Shown piece after piece: positions 1 through 8,569 of a stretch of DNA of 64,000 bases (its first letter is position 1; each line of letters opens with the position of its first letter). A model generated the notes under the pieces. That model saw nothing but the letters and a program-made list of their open reading frames with translations, did no database searches and was not told the origin of the DNA. Source of the stretch: Methylobacterium tardum (GTDB lineage: Bacteria > Pseudomonadota > Alphaproteobacteria > Rhizobiales > Beijerinckiaceae); the NCBI RefSeq assembly GCF_023546765.1, contig NZ_CP097484.1, positions 6,630,001 to 6,694,000 on the forward strand. The letters are read 5' to 3'. Both the position numbers and the translations under genes were made by a program.

Positions 1-537
1 CGCGGCGCGCCCGTCGGCCGGCGTCAGATAGGCCGGCGTGATGTCCTTGAAGGTGAGCTTGGCTTCCGCGAGCGCCGCGAGGAGCAGGTAGTGGCTGCCC
101 GCCCCCTTGGTCACGGCGACCCGCCGGCCCTTGAGGTCGGCCACCGTTTTCGCCGGTGAATCGGCGGGCACCAGGATCGCCTGGGCCTCGGGGGAGGGCG
201 CCTCCTGGGCGATGTAGGTGATCCGGGCGGCAGCGGCCTGGGCGAAGATCGGGACGGTGTCGGCGACATCGGCCGAGACGTCGATCTGCCCGGCGTTCAG
301 CGCCTCCATAATCGGCAATCCGCTGGTGAATTCGTGCCAGGACAGGCCGGTGCCGAGGGGCGCCAGGGCGCGCTCCAGGGCGCCGTCCTGGCGCAGCAGC
401 GCGATCAGGGTCGAGGAGCGCTGATAGCCGATGCGCAGCGTGGCGGCGGCCCGGGCCGGGCGGTTCAGCCCGGCGAGGGCGGCGGCCGAGAAGCCGGCGA
501 GCAGGGTACGGCGCGTGACGGGCATCGAAGCATCCAT
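1..537 (-). CDS. ABC transporter substrate-binding protein, SsuA-like (C-terminus beyond window)
   Basis: This is a periplasmic binding protein of the aliphatic sulfonate/nitrate/taurine class and would deliver its ligand to the SsuBC-type permease encoded just upstream. The N-terminus has a Tat/Sec-like leader (TRRTLLAGFSAAALAGL, then a probable AxA cleavage region). The mature part carries the family pattern RIGYQRS, a segment around ALNAGQIDVSADV, and DLKGRRVAVTKGAG. The gene runs off the left edge, so only about 179 residues are visible. Two in-frame starts are possible, at 537 (MDASMPV) and 525 (MPVTRR). It is the last gene of a leftward operon and is distinct from the first binding protein at 2204-3190. 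The ligand cannot be told from sequence; sulfonate is inferred from context. Confidence 0.85.
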   Translation of the reverse strand, partial: MDASMPVTRRTLLAGFSAAALAGLNRPARAAATLRIGYQRSSTLIALLRQDGALERALAPLGTGLSWHEFTSGLPIMEALNAGQIDVSADVADTVPIFAQAAAARITYIAQEAPSPEAQAILVPADSPAKTVADLKGRRVAVTKGAGSHYLLLAALAEAKLTFKDITPAYLTPADGRAA

Positions 538-563
538 GGATCGGGTCGCCGAGCGGCGGTGGC

Positions 564-1419
564 TCACCACCAGCTGGCGCGGGTCTCGGGGGTGGGGCGG
601 GGGCCGGTCTGGGCCGGTCGCAGGGAGCGGTCGAGGGCGGCCAGCACCCGGCGCACCGCCTCCTCGTAGGTGGGCGCCACGGGATCGCGCGGGCGGCTGA
701 GCCCGATCGCCACGGTCTCGTCCGAGCCGGCCCGGCCGCGGGCGCATCACCACGACCCGGTCGGCGAGCGTGACGGCCTCGCCGACATCGTGCGTGACGA
801 TCAGGATCGTCGGCTTCGACTCGGTCCAGAGGTCGAGAAGCTGCTCGTGCAGCCCCTTCCGGGTGAAGGCGTCGAGCGCCGAGAACGGCTCGTCGAGGAG
901 CAGCACCCGGGGCTGGGCCACGAAGGCCCGGGCGATCGCGACGCGCTGCTGCTGGCCCCCGGAGAGCTCGCGCGGCCAGCGATGGCCGTACTCGGCGAGG
1001 CCGACGCGTTCGAGGGCGTGGGCGACGCGGCTCCGGCGCTCGGCGCGGGGGAGGGCGGCGAGCCCGAAGCCGACATTCCCCGCGACGTCGAGCCAGGGGA
1101 GGAGCCGCGGCTCCTGGAAGACGACGCCGACGCTCGGATGGGGCGCGCGGATCGCCTCACCGTCGACCTGCACGGACCCGCGGCTCGCCTGATCGAGGCC
1201 CGCGATCAGCCGGAGCAGCGTCGTCTTCCCGCAGCCCGAGCCGCCGATCAGCGCGACGATCTCCCCCTGCCGGACCGACAGGCCGATGCCCGACAGCGCC
1301 TCGGTGCCGTCGGCATAGGTCTTCGAGAGGTCGTCGACGATGAGCACGGGTAACCTTGGTCCGTCGGGATCGGTGCGCGGAGCCGGCGCGAATGGCGTGG
1401 GTCTCGGATCGGCCGTCAC
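564..1419 (-). CDS. ssuB: ABC transporter ATP-binding protein, SsuB-like, frameshifted near its 3' end
   Basis: This ATPase subunit would energise sulfonate-type import. Visible motifs are Walker A GGSGCGKTT (about residue 59), Q-loop VVFQEPRLLPW, signature LSGGQQQR, Walker B VLLLDEPFSALDA and the H-loop VTHDVGEA. The likely start is a GTG at 1419 overlapping the ssuC stop (GTGA); a second in-frame GTG lies at 1347. After RVVVMRPRPGR (about 735-745) the reading frame must slip by one base to recover the normal C-terminus (SDETVAIGLSRPRDP... to the TGA at 564-566). Without the slip the frame runs on into the next binding-protein gene. Given similar one-base breaks across the window, an indel error is more likely than a real fusion. 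Confidence 0.8.
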
Positions 1420-2207
1420 AGGTTCTCCCGCACGGTATCCTGCCAGCGCGTCAAGGGGTGTGTCAGCGTGATCAGGACCATGTCGGCGACCTTGCCGACC
1501 ACCGCGAAGGCGATGATCGCCGCCACGATCTGATCCGGCTTGCTGAATTGCTGGCCGTCGACCAGCAGGTAGCCCAGGCCCTCGGAGGCGCCCATCAGCT
1601 CCGCCGCGACGACGAACAGGAAGCCGAGCCCGAGGCCGGTGCGCAGGCCGATGAGCGTGGCCGGCAGGACGGCCGGCAGCAGGATGCGGCGCGCGAGGGC
1701 GAGGCGCGACAGCCGGAAGATCCGCCCCACCTCGACGAGCTTCCGATCCACCGAGGCGATCGCCCCGGACACGCCGACATAGACCGGGAAGAACACGCCC
1801 ACGGCGATCAGCAGCACCTTCGGCGTCTCGAGGATGCCGAACCACAGGATGAACAGCGGCACCCAGGCCAGCGATGGGACGGCGCGCAGCGCCTGGAGGC
1901 TCGGATCGACCAGCCAGCGCAGGACCGGAACCGTGGCGACCAGCGCGCCGGCCAGGATCCCGGCCGCGGCCCCGCACAGGAAGCCGAGGCCGACCCGGAC
2001 CAGGGTCGCCTCGACATGCATCCAGAGATCCCCCGACGCCGCGAGGTCCCACAGCGTCGCGCCGATCCGGCTCGGCGGCGGGAGCAGGCGCCCGGATGCG
2101 AGCCCCGTATCGACCGCGATCTCCCAGCCGATCGCGAGGAGGAGCGGCAGAACCAGCCCGAGACCGGCCCGACCGCCCCGCTGCAGCAGCGGCACGCCGA
2201 ACCTCAC
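1416..2207 (-). CDS. ssuC: ABC transporter permease, SsuC-like
   Basis: This is an inner-membrane permease of the sulfonate/nitrate/taurine importer family, 263 residues. It has a predicted N-terminal helix (LGLVLPLLLAIGWEIAV), several further hydrophobic segments, and the BPD_transp_1 EAA-type loop (VGRIFRLSRLALARRILLPAVLPATLIGLRTGLGLGFLFVVAAELMG). The start chosen is a GTG at 2207 that overlaps the ssuA stop as GTGA, which implies translational coupling. The open frame extends further upstream, but there it is only a shadow of ssuA. The 3' end overlaps the proposed ssuB start in the same way, so the three genes form a tightly coupled operon. Confidence 0.9.
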   Translation of the reverse strand: MRFGVPLLQRGGRAGLGLVLPLLLAIGWEIAVDTGLASGRLLPPPSRIGATLWDLAASGDLWMHVEATLVRVGLGFLCGAAAGILAGALVATVPVLRWLVDPSLQALRAVPSLAWVPLFILWFGILETPKVLLIAVGVFFPVYVGVSGAIASVDRKLVEVGRIFRLSRLALARRILLPAVLPATLIGLRTGLGLGFLFVVAAELMGASEGLGYLLVDGQQFSKPDQIVAAIIAFAVVGKVADMVLITLTHPLTRWQDTVRENL

Positions 2208-3190
2208 CGTCCGGCGACGGGATTGAAGCTCGCGTCGAGCAGGCCGTCGACCGCGGCCGTCACGTCGGTGCCGGCGGGGATCACGCCGGCCTGCTGCAGC
2301 GCGAGGCCGGCGGCCTTGATCGACTCGGCCTGGGCCGGCCCGATCGCCGGCTGGGACAGATCGTTGCGCTCGAGCTGGCGGGCGATCACCGGCTCTGGCA
2401 GCTTGGTGGCGGTAATCAGGGCGGCGGAGAGCGCCTGCGGGTTGGCCAGCGCGAAGGCCCGCGCCCGCTCGTAGGCGGCGATCACCACCCGCACGAGGTC
2501 GGGATTCTCCTTGGCGAAGGCCTCTCGGACGTCGAGCAGGCCCCAGGTATTCGCGGCGGCGTCGCGGTAGAACAGGACGTCGCCGTTCTCGATCTCGGCC
2601 GCCGCCATCATCGGGTCGAGGCCCGCCCAGGCGTCCACGTCGCCCCGGTCGAGGGCGGTGCGCCCGTCGGGGTGCTGCAGCAGGACGAGCTTGGCATCGC
2701 GCTCGGTCAGGCCGGCGCCCTGGAGCGCGCGGATCAGGAAGATGTGCGGATCGGTGCCGCGGGTGACCGCGACGCGCTTGCCCTTGAGATCGGCCGGCTT
2801 GGTGATGCCGGTCTCCTTGCGGGTGACGAGCGCCGTCCATTCGGGACGCGAATAGGCGTAGATCGCCTTGATCGGGTTGCCGTTGATCCGCGCAACGAGA
2901 GCCGCCGCGCCTGCCGCCGAGCCGAAATCGATCGCCCCGGCATTGAGGAATTCGAGGGCCTTGTTGGAGCCGAGCGACTGGACCCACCGGACCTTGATCC
3001 CGCGCGGGGCCAGCGCTTCCTCCAGGAAGCCCTTCTCCTTCAGGAGCAGGCCGACCGGATTGTAGGTGGCCCAGTCGAGCCGGATCTCCTTGGGTTCCTC
3101 GGCCCTGGCCACTTGCCCGAACGGGCTTGCCAGACCGGCCAGAGCAAGGCCGGCGGCCAGGAGGGATCGGCGGAGCAAGGACATGGGCAT
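2204..3190 (-). CDS. ssuA: ABC transporter substrate-binding protein, SsuA family
   Basis: This is a periplasmic binding protein of 328 residues for an aliphatic sulfonate-type ABC importer. It has a signal peptide (MPMSLLRRSLLAAGLALAGL, then a VARA cleavage region). Family blocks include IRLDWATYNPVGLLLKEKG, a LNAGAIDFGSAAG segment, ADLKGKRVAVTRGTDPHIFLIRAL and DAWAGLDPMMAAAE. It is the first gene of the leftward operon ssuA-ssuC-ssuB-(second binding protein). The NtaA-type monooxygenase encoded divergently at 3769 fits a role in using organosulfur or related compounds, but this substrate is inferred from family and context. Confidence 0.9.
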   Translation of the reverse strand: MPMSLLRRSLLAAGLALAGLASPFGQVARAEEPKEIRLDWATYNPVGLLLKEKGFLEEALAPRGIKVRWVQSLGSNKALEFLNAGAIDFGSAAGAAALVARINGNPIKAIYAYSRPEWTALVTRKETGITKPADLKGKRVAVTRGTDPHIFLIRALQGAGLTERDAKLVLLQHPDGRTALDRGDVDAWAGLDPMMAAAEIENGDVLFYRDAAANTWGLLDVREAFAKENPDLVRVVIAAYERARAFALANPQALSAALITATKLPEPVIARQLERNDLSQPAIGPAQAESIKAAGLALQQAGVIPAGTDVTAAVDGLLDASFNPVAGR

Positions 3191-3768
3191 AACCTAGGGC
3201 TTGGAAGGTTGGCGATGCGCGGGGTTCTGGCGCCCCGCCCGGGACGCGGAGGCTGCGCCCGGCGCGGGGTTTTGGCTGGTCTGGTTGAGGGAAAAGGCCG
3301 CTCAGTGCTGCGCGGTCGGCGGGACGCGGCTTGCCGATGCCGGACATCGCGGCAGGCGCGTGCATCCGCCGTGACGCGGCGCGCCGCCTCGATCGCGGGC
3401 GCGCGTGCGGCCTTCGCGCAAAGTCGCTCCGGGGCCACGGCCGGACGGCTTTTGCGTCTTCATCGTTGCCGCGGGGTCCCTGGTGCAGACAGTGTATACA
3501 AGATCCTGTCGGAGCATGCCCGAGTCAACGAAAGTGCGTTCTCTACTTTGGAGTTTGAAGACAATAATCTTCGGCATTCGGCCGCGCCGCGAGAAGAATT
3601 CAATCACATGGCCTTGTCCGCGAGGCCGCCGCTGGAGGTCGCGGTCGTTGCAGGCGCTCGAGATTTTCACCGCGTCCGCAACCGGCGGTTCGCGGCCGGG
3701 GCTCGGTCGGCTACACTCCGTCCCGTGACGCGGCCCGGAGCGGGCCGTCCTCCAAGCCGGTCGGATCG
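3191..3768. promoter_or_regulatory. Divergent intergenic region with TGTATACA palindrome
   Basis: This 578-bp spacer separates the leftward ssu operon from the rightward monooxygenase gene, and I see no convincing gene in it. The left part is GC-rich. The part from about 3480 to 3600 is richer in AT. It holds the perfect 8-bp palindrome TGTATACA (3493-3500), flanked loosely by GACAG and CTGTC, and an inverted repeat GAAGA-n6-TCTTC at about 3558. Such palindromes resemble GntR-type operators, so this is a candidate control site for one or both divergent units. The assignment is inference only. Confidence 0.35.
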
Positions 3769-5112
3769 ATGAGACAGGACACCCTGCGCCTCGGCGCGTT
3801 CTTCTACGCGACGGGTCACCATGTGGCCGGCTGGCGTCATCCCTCCAGCGAGGCCGACGGCGGGCTGGTGCTGGAACGCTATGTCGGCTGGGCCCGCCGG
3901 GCTGAAGCCGCGAAGTTCGACCTGATCTTTCTGGAGGACGGCACCGGAATCCGTGATCTGGACCTTCGCTCGAGCGAGCGCACGGCGCGCTCGACCCATT
4001 TCGAGCCGCTGACCCTTCTCTCGGCCCTCGCGGCCGTGACGAGCCGGATCGGCCTCGTCGCCACGACGTCGACGAGCTTCAACGAGCCCTACAACGTGGC
4101 GCGGCGGTTCGCGTCGCTCGATCATCTCAGTGGCGGACGCGCCGGCTGGAACCTCGTCACATCCGCCACCGATGCGGAGGCGGCGAATTTCGGCGGCGAC
4201 CGGATCGCCCGCCACGCCGACCGGTACGAGCGCGCCGAGGAGTTCGTGGACGTGGTCCTCGGCCTCTGGAACACCTGGGAAGACGGCGCGGTGATCATCG
4301 ACCGCGCCAGCGGCCAGTTCTCGAAGCCGGACGGCTTCCGGCCCCTCGATCATCACGGCAAGCATTTCGAGGTGCGCGGTCCGCTCAACATCTCGCGGAC
4401 GCCGCAGGGCCAGCCGGTGCTGGTGCAGGCCGGCGCCTCCGGGCCCGGCAAGGACCTCGCGGCGCGGACCGCCGAGATCGTCTTCACCGCCAACCAGACG
4501 CTGGACGAGGCGGTCGAGTTCTACGGCGATCTCAAGGGGCGCATGGCCGGGTTCGGTCGTGCGCCGGATGATCTGAAGATCATGCCCGGCCTGTTCCCGG
4601 TCGTCGGGCGCAGCGAGGCCGAGGCGCGGGCGAAGTTCGAGGCGCTTCAGGACCTGATCGACCCGGTTGTCGGGCTGGCGCTGCTCGGCCGCATGATCGG
4701 CGGCCACGACCTGTCGGGCTACGATCCCGAGGGGCCCGTGCCGGAGCTGCCCGAGACCGAGGGCATCAAGTCCCGTCAGCAACTCATGTTCGATCTGGCC
4801 CGCCGCGAGGGTCTGACCCTGCGCCAGCTCTACCTGCGCATCGCGGGCGCCCGCGGCCATTCGCAGATCGTCGGGACGGCGGCGCAGATCGTCGACGAGA
4901 TGGAGGCGCGCTTCCAGGCCGGCGGCGCCGACGGCTTCAACATCATGCCGCCGACCCTTCCCGGCGGCCTCGGCGACTTCATCGAGCTGGTGCTGCCCGA
5001 GCTGCGGCGGCGCGGCCTCTTCCGCAGCGAATACGAGAGCCGGACCCTGCGGGGCCATCTCGGCTCGCGCCCGCCCACGGGCTTCGGTCCCGGAGCGGCC
5101 CCGGCACGCTGA
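3769..5112 (+). CDS. LLM-class flavin-dependent monooxygenase, NtaA/SnaA/DszA family
   Basis: The product has 447 residues, the usual length for this FMNH2-dependent monooxygenase family, which works with a separate flavin reductase. Family blocks are LGAFFYATGHHVAGWRHP, a EAAKFDLIFLEDG segment, THFEPLTLLSALAAVTSRIGLVATTSTSFNEPYNVARRFASLDHLSGGRAGWNLVTS and GQPVLVQAGASGPGKDLAARTAEIVFT. The bacterial luciferase-like barrel fills the whole protein. Relatives oxidise nitrilotriacetate, sulfones, sulfonates or dibenzothiophene sulfone. The divergent sulfonate-type ABC operon suggests desulfonation of an imported organosulfur compound, which is an inference. No reductase gene is visible nearby. Confidence 0.88.
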   Translation: MRQDTLRLGAFFYATGHHVAGWRHPSSEADGGLVLERYVGWARRAEAAKFDLIFLEDGTGIRDLDLRSSERTARSTHFEPLTLLSALAAVTSRIGLVATTSTSFNEPYNVARRFASLDHLSGGRAGWNLVTSATDAEAANFGGDRIARHADRYERAEEFVDVVLGLWNTWEDGAVIIDRASGQFSKPDGFRPLDHHGKHFEVRGPLNISRTPQGQPVLVQAGASGPGKDLAARTAEIVFTANQTLDEAVEFYGDLKGRMAGFGRAPDDLKIMPGLFPVVGRSEAEARAKFEALQDLIDPVVGLALLGRMIGGHDLSGYDPEGPVPELPETEGIKSRQQLMFDLARREGLTLRQLYLRIAGARGHSQIVGTAAQIVDEMEARFQAGGADGFNIMPPTLPGGLGDFIELVLPELRRRGLFRSEYESRTLRGHLGSRPPTGFGPGAAPAR

Positions 5113-5170
5113 CCGCCATCGGCGGCGCGAGCTCTCCCGGAGCCGCGGGGCAGGATCGAGCGGCGGGAGC

Positions 5171-5545
5171 TCAGGTCCCGCCGGTTTCGGCCGCCTTGGT
5201 CTCGGGTGCCCCGTCCTCGGCGAACCGGGTCGCGTAGGCGTTCAGGATCGCGGCGAGCATGCCGGGAAAGCGGGCATCGACTTCGGCGAAGCGTGAATGG
5301 TTGCGCATCTCCACGCCGTGGCGCTCGGACCGGATCAGGCCCGCCTCGCGCAGCACCTTGAAGTGGCTGGACAGCGACGATTTCGGGATCACCCGTTCGC
5401 CGAGCGCGGAGACGGCCGAGCAGGCCTCGACACAGCCCGCCCGCGTGATGCGGGCGAAGATCGCTGCCCGGTCGGGATCGGCCAGCGCGTGCAGGATCGC
5501 TTCGGGCTGAACGTCTTCAATCGCAGGGTGAACCAGGGGCCTCAT
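5171..5545 (-). CDS. ArsR-family transcriptional regulator
   Basis: This is a winged-helix repressor of 124 residues. The DNA-binding part reads ILHALADPDRAAIFARI, then the recognition region SLSSHFKVLREAGLIRSERHGVEMRNHSR, typical of ArsR/SmtB proteins. There is a single pair of cysteines (GCVEACSAV), but no complete CxC metal box in the expected helix, so a non-metal signal or thiol switch is possible. The gene is transcribed divergently from the SDR gene at 5653, and a 7-7-7 inverted repeat lies between the two. It probably represses both itself and the SDR. Confidence 0.88.
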   Translation of the reverse strand: MRPLVHPAIEDVQPEAILHALADPDRAAIFARITRAGCVEACSAVSALGERVIPKSSLSSHFKVLREAGLIRSERHGVEMRNHSRFAEVDARFPGMLAAILNAYATRFAEDGAPETKAAETGGT

Positions 5546-5580
5546 GTTTCATCCATGTGGGGCCTTGAACTCCGTTTCGT

Positions 5581-5601
5581 TAGTTCCAAAATTCGGAACT
5601 A
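5581..5601. promoter_or_regulatory. Inverted repeat operator for the ArsR regulator
   Basis: TAGTTCC (5581-5587) and GGAACTA (5595-5601) are perfect inverted arms around the 7-bp spacer AAAATTC. The site sits in the 107-bp divergent spacer between the arsR-type gene and the SDR gene, in an AT-rich island where promoters are expected. Its position and symmetry fit the dimeric ArsR repressor encoded next to it. Confidence 0.6.
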
Positions 5602-5652
5602 TGGGATGACGGCTTCCATCCCGGATCCGGCCCATGTCGAAGGTTAGCACAC

Positions 5653-6399
5653 ATGTCGAAGCTCGACGGCAAGGTCGCAGTGGTGACCGGGGCATCGAAG
5701 GGGATCGGCGCCGCGATCGCGAAGGCGCTGGCGAAGGATGGAGCCGCGGTCGTGGTCAATTACGCGTCGAGCCGGACGGGCGCGGACGCCGTCGTGGCAG
5801 CGATCACCGCGGCGGGGGGCCGTGCGATGGCGGTCCAGGCCGACGTCTCCAACGCCGCACAGGCGCGCGGGCTGATCGAGGCGGCAGTGAAGGAGTTCGG
5901 CCGGCTGGACATCCTGGTCAACAATTCCGGCGTCTATGAATTCGCCGCGCTCGCCGAGGTGACCGAGGCGCACTATCGCCGGATCTTCGACGTCAACGTG
6001 CTGGGGGTGCTGCTGGCGACCCAGGCCGCCTCGGAGCATCTCGGCGAGGGCGGCAGCATCATCACCATCTCGTCGGTGGCTGCGAGCATCCATCCGGCTA
6101 CCACGGCGGTCTACAGCGGCACCAAGGGGGCCGTGAACGCGATCTCGGGCGTCCTCGCCAACGAGCTGGCCCCGCGCAAGATCCGGGTCAACGTGGTCAG
6201 CCCCGGCTACGTGGTGACCGAGGGCACGCATACGGCGGGCATTTCCGGTTCGGAGATGGAGGCCGGGATGGTCGCGCAGACACCCCTCGGCCGCGCCGGC
6301 CAGCCCGATGACATCGCGAGCGTCGTGGCGTTCCTCGCGTCCGACGACGCCCGCTGGGTGACGGGTGAGGACATCAACGTCGGCGGCGGGGTGCGCTGA
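5653..6399 (+). CDS. SDR-family oxidoreductase (FabG / glucose 1-dehydrogenase-like)
   Basis: This is a classical short-chain dehydrogenase of 248 residues. It has the cofactor motif TGASKGIG, the NNSG motif in place of the common NNAG, a catalytic serine in ISSVAAS and the YSGTK (YxxxK) pair. The C-terminal block is PLGRAGQPDDIASVVAFLASDDARWVTGEDINVGGG. It diverges from an ArsR regulator, with a shared operator in between, a layout common for inducible SDRs of unknown physiological substrate. The start chosen is the ATG at 5653 (MSKLDGK); the overlapping ATG at 5634 gives a different, meaningless frame. Confidence 0.9.
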   Translation: MSKLDGKVAVVTGASKGIGAAIAKALAKDGAAVVVNYASSRTGADAVVAAITAAGGRAMAVQADVSNAAQARGLIEAAVKEFGRLDILVNNSGVYEFAALAEVTEAHYRRIFDVNVLGVLLATQAASEHLGEGGSIITISSVAASIHPATTAVYSGTKGAVNAISGVLANELAPRKIRVNVVSPGYVVTEGTHTAGISGSEMEAGMVAQTPLGRAGQPDDIASVVAFLASDDARWVTGEDINVGGGVR

Positions 6400-6620
6400 C
6401 GCGCGGCGGCGATCGGCGCGCGGGCCGCCTGGAGCGCCGGCGCGCCGAGCATGATCGGGTTGCCAATCCAGTGTTCGCTGTCACTGGAAGTTTATTTCGC
6501 GCTTGAATTCCCAGTCTGTTTATCCTCCATTTGGGGGAGGCAGCTGAATTGACCGACGTCTAATCAATTTTCGAAGCAACCTGAGAGGCGGCAGGTCCAG
6601 GCCATGCCCGAGATGCGATC

Positions 6621-8415
6621 GTGACTCGATCCAGGATCGCAGGCGTTGCGTTCGCTGCGCTGCTCGTGCTGACGGCACGACCGGCGACACCGGTGGGCGC
6701 GGAGCAGCCGGGGCCGGCGCCGCACTTCCTCAATCAGTCCTGGAGCGCCTCGGATCGGGCGTGGTTCTACACGGCGAGCCAGGGCTCGCAGATCATGCCC
6801 TACGCGTGGTTCATGTCCCTGGAGAGTGCGGAGGGCGGCCGCCTGTTCGTGGCCGACAGTCTCGCGCGCTTCGGATACCTGCCGAATCCCTATGACGGTG
6901 CGCCCGGCTCCGTCCGCACCGGCCTCCCCATCGGCTTCGTGAAGGATGTCGACGACCGCGGCGAGTGGGTCGGCATGACCTGCGCCGCCTGTCACGTGAA
7001 CCGCGTCCAGTTGCGCGGGCAGACGATCCAGATCGATGGCGGGCCGACGAACGCGGACATGTTCGCCTTCATCGAGGAACTCGGCCGGGCTCTAACCCTG
7101 ACCGCGAGCGAGCCGGACCGATTCGAGCGCTTCGCAGGCCGCGTCCTGCCGCCAGAGCTGTCCGCACGCGACCCGGGCGCCGCGGAGGCCGACCGCGTCC
7201 GCCTGCGCAAGAGCCTCGACAGCTTCGCCAAGGAATTCTCGGATTATGTGGAGACGAGCCGCGCGTCCGTGCCCTGGGGGCCGGCGCGCCTGGACGCGTT
7301 CGGGATGATCTTCAACCGGGCGACAGGCCTGGATCTGCACGACCGGCGCAACATCGCCAAGCCCGATGCACCCGTCAGCTATCCGTTCCTGTGGGACACG
7401 TCCTGGCACGATAAGGTGCAGTGGAACGGCTCCGCGCCGAACAAGCTCGCCGTCGAGCGCCTCGGCCGCAACGTCGGCGAAGTGCTCGGCGTCTTCGCCT
7501 ACGCCGATATCCGCGAGCCAACCCTGCCGCCGCTCTGGTTCGAGACCTCGGCGGACCGGCTCAACCTGCTGCGGATCGAGAACCAGCTGGGCGCTCTGAC
7601 GGCGCCTGCCTGGCCGGACCGGATCGCGCCGCGCACCGAGGCCCAGAAACGCGACGCCGTCGCCGGCAAGACCCTTTACGATCGGCTCTGCCTGTCCTGC
7701 CATGCGATTGCCGCGAAGGGGTCCAACCGCGCTCAAACCGTAATTATGACGCCGCTCGCCGAAATCGGCACCGATCCGAAGATGGCGGAGAATGCCGCGA
7801 ACCGGCGGGCCAAGACCGGCATTCTTGAGGGTGTCCGCATGCCGTTTCTGGCGACCACGCCGCCGCTACCCGCCGAAACGCGCAGCCTCGACCTTGTCGC
7901 CGCGATCGTCGCCGGCGCGATCCTGGCGCCGATCGATAAGGCTCCGGATCTGACCCGGATCCGCGCCGATCAGGGCGTTGTCATCAACCGCTTACTCAAG
8001 CGGGGTGCCTCCACGATCAAGTCCGGCAACCCTCTTCTCAACGACGTCTCGACAGCCGGCGGTAAAGGCGCGGTTGCTGATTTCCTCGACAGGCGCAAGG
8101 ACCGCGATCTCCTCGCCTACAAGGCGCGCCCGCTCGACGGGATCTGGGCGACGGGACCGTTCCTGCACAACGGCTCGGTGCCGAACCTGTACGAACTTCT
8201 GCTCCCCTCGGAACAACGTTCCAAAACCTTCCATGTCGGAAGCCGGGAAGTGGACGAGGCCCGCCTCGGCTTCCGCTCGGATGTCGGCCCGTTCCTGTTC
8301 GACACGACGTTTACCGGGGAACTCGAACCGTGGGCACGAGGGGCCCGCGTATGGGACGGACCGGCTCGATGATGCGCAGCGACGGCAGCTTCTAGAGTAT
8401 ATGCGGACCTTGTAA
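6621..8415 (+). CDS. Di-heme cytochrome c peroxidase-like protein, frameshifted at C-terminus
   Basis: This is a periplasmic c-type di-heme protein of about 597 residues. It starts at a GTG and has a signal peptide (VAFAALLVLTARPATPVGA). Two haem-binding motifs are present, CAACH (121-125) and CLSCH (357-361), together with late conserved blocks such as ARPLDGIWATGPFLHNGSVPNLYELL. The frame breaks at the TTT of 8310-8312. Dropping one T restores the expected ending LPGNSNRGHEGPAYGTDRLDD, then LLEYMRTL, with a TAA at 8413-8415; uncorrected, the protein ends at 8372. The LuxR regulator and P450 genes follow on the same strand. A partnership in electron transfer or peroxide chemistry with the P450 is inferred. 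Confidence 0.82.
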
Positions 8416-8569
8416 GTCGTGAACACGTCTAAATCGCTGTTGAAACTGAATTTTTGATCGACGTATGACGGAAATCACCTAGTACCGGGTGCCGATCATG
8501 CCCCATGGATGCTGATCGAAAAAGGAAACGTCGCGCACGCACGCCCGCTGCCAACTTTGGAGCCCCACG

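Noticed and set aside
670..1353. Rightward 227-residue open frame
   Set aside because: It is the antisense shadow of ssuB, whose Walker and signature motifs are clear on the minus strand.
1874..3772. Rightward 632-residue open frame
   Set aside because: It lies opposite ssuC and ssuA, is rich in Arg/Gly/Ala and has no ribosome site or domain; it is a high-GC antisense artefact.
3667..5058. Leftward 463-residue open frame
   Set aside because: It is antisense to the NtaA-type monooxygenase and has no recognisable fold.
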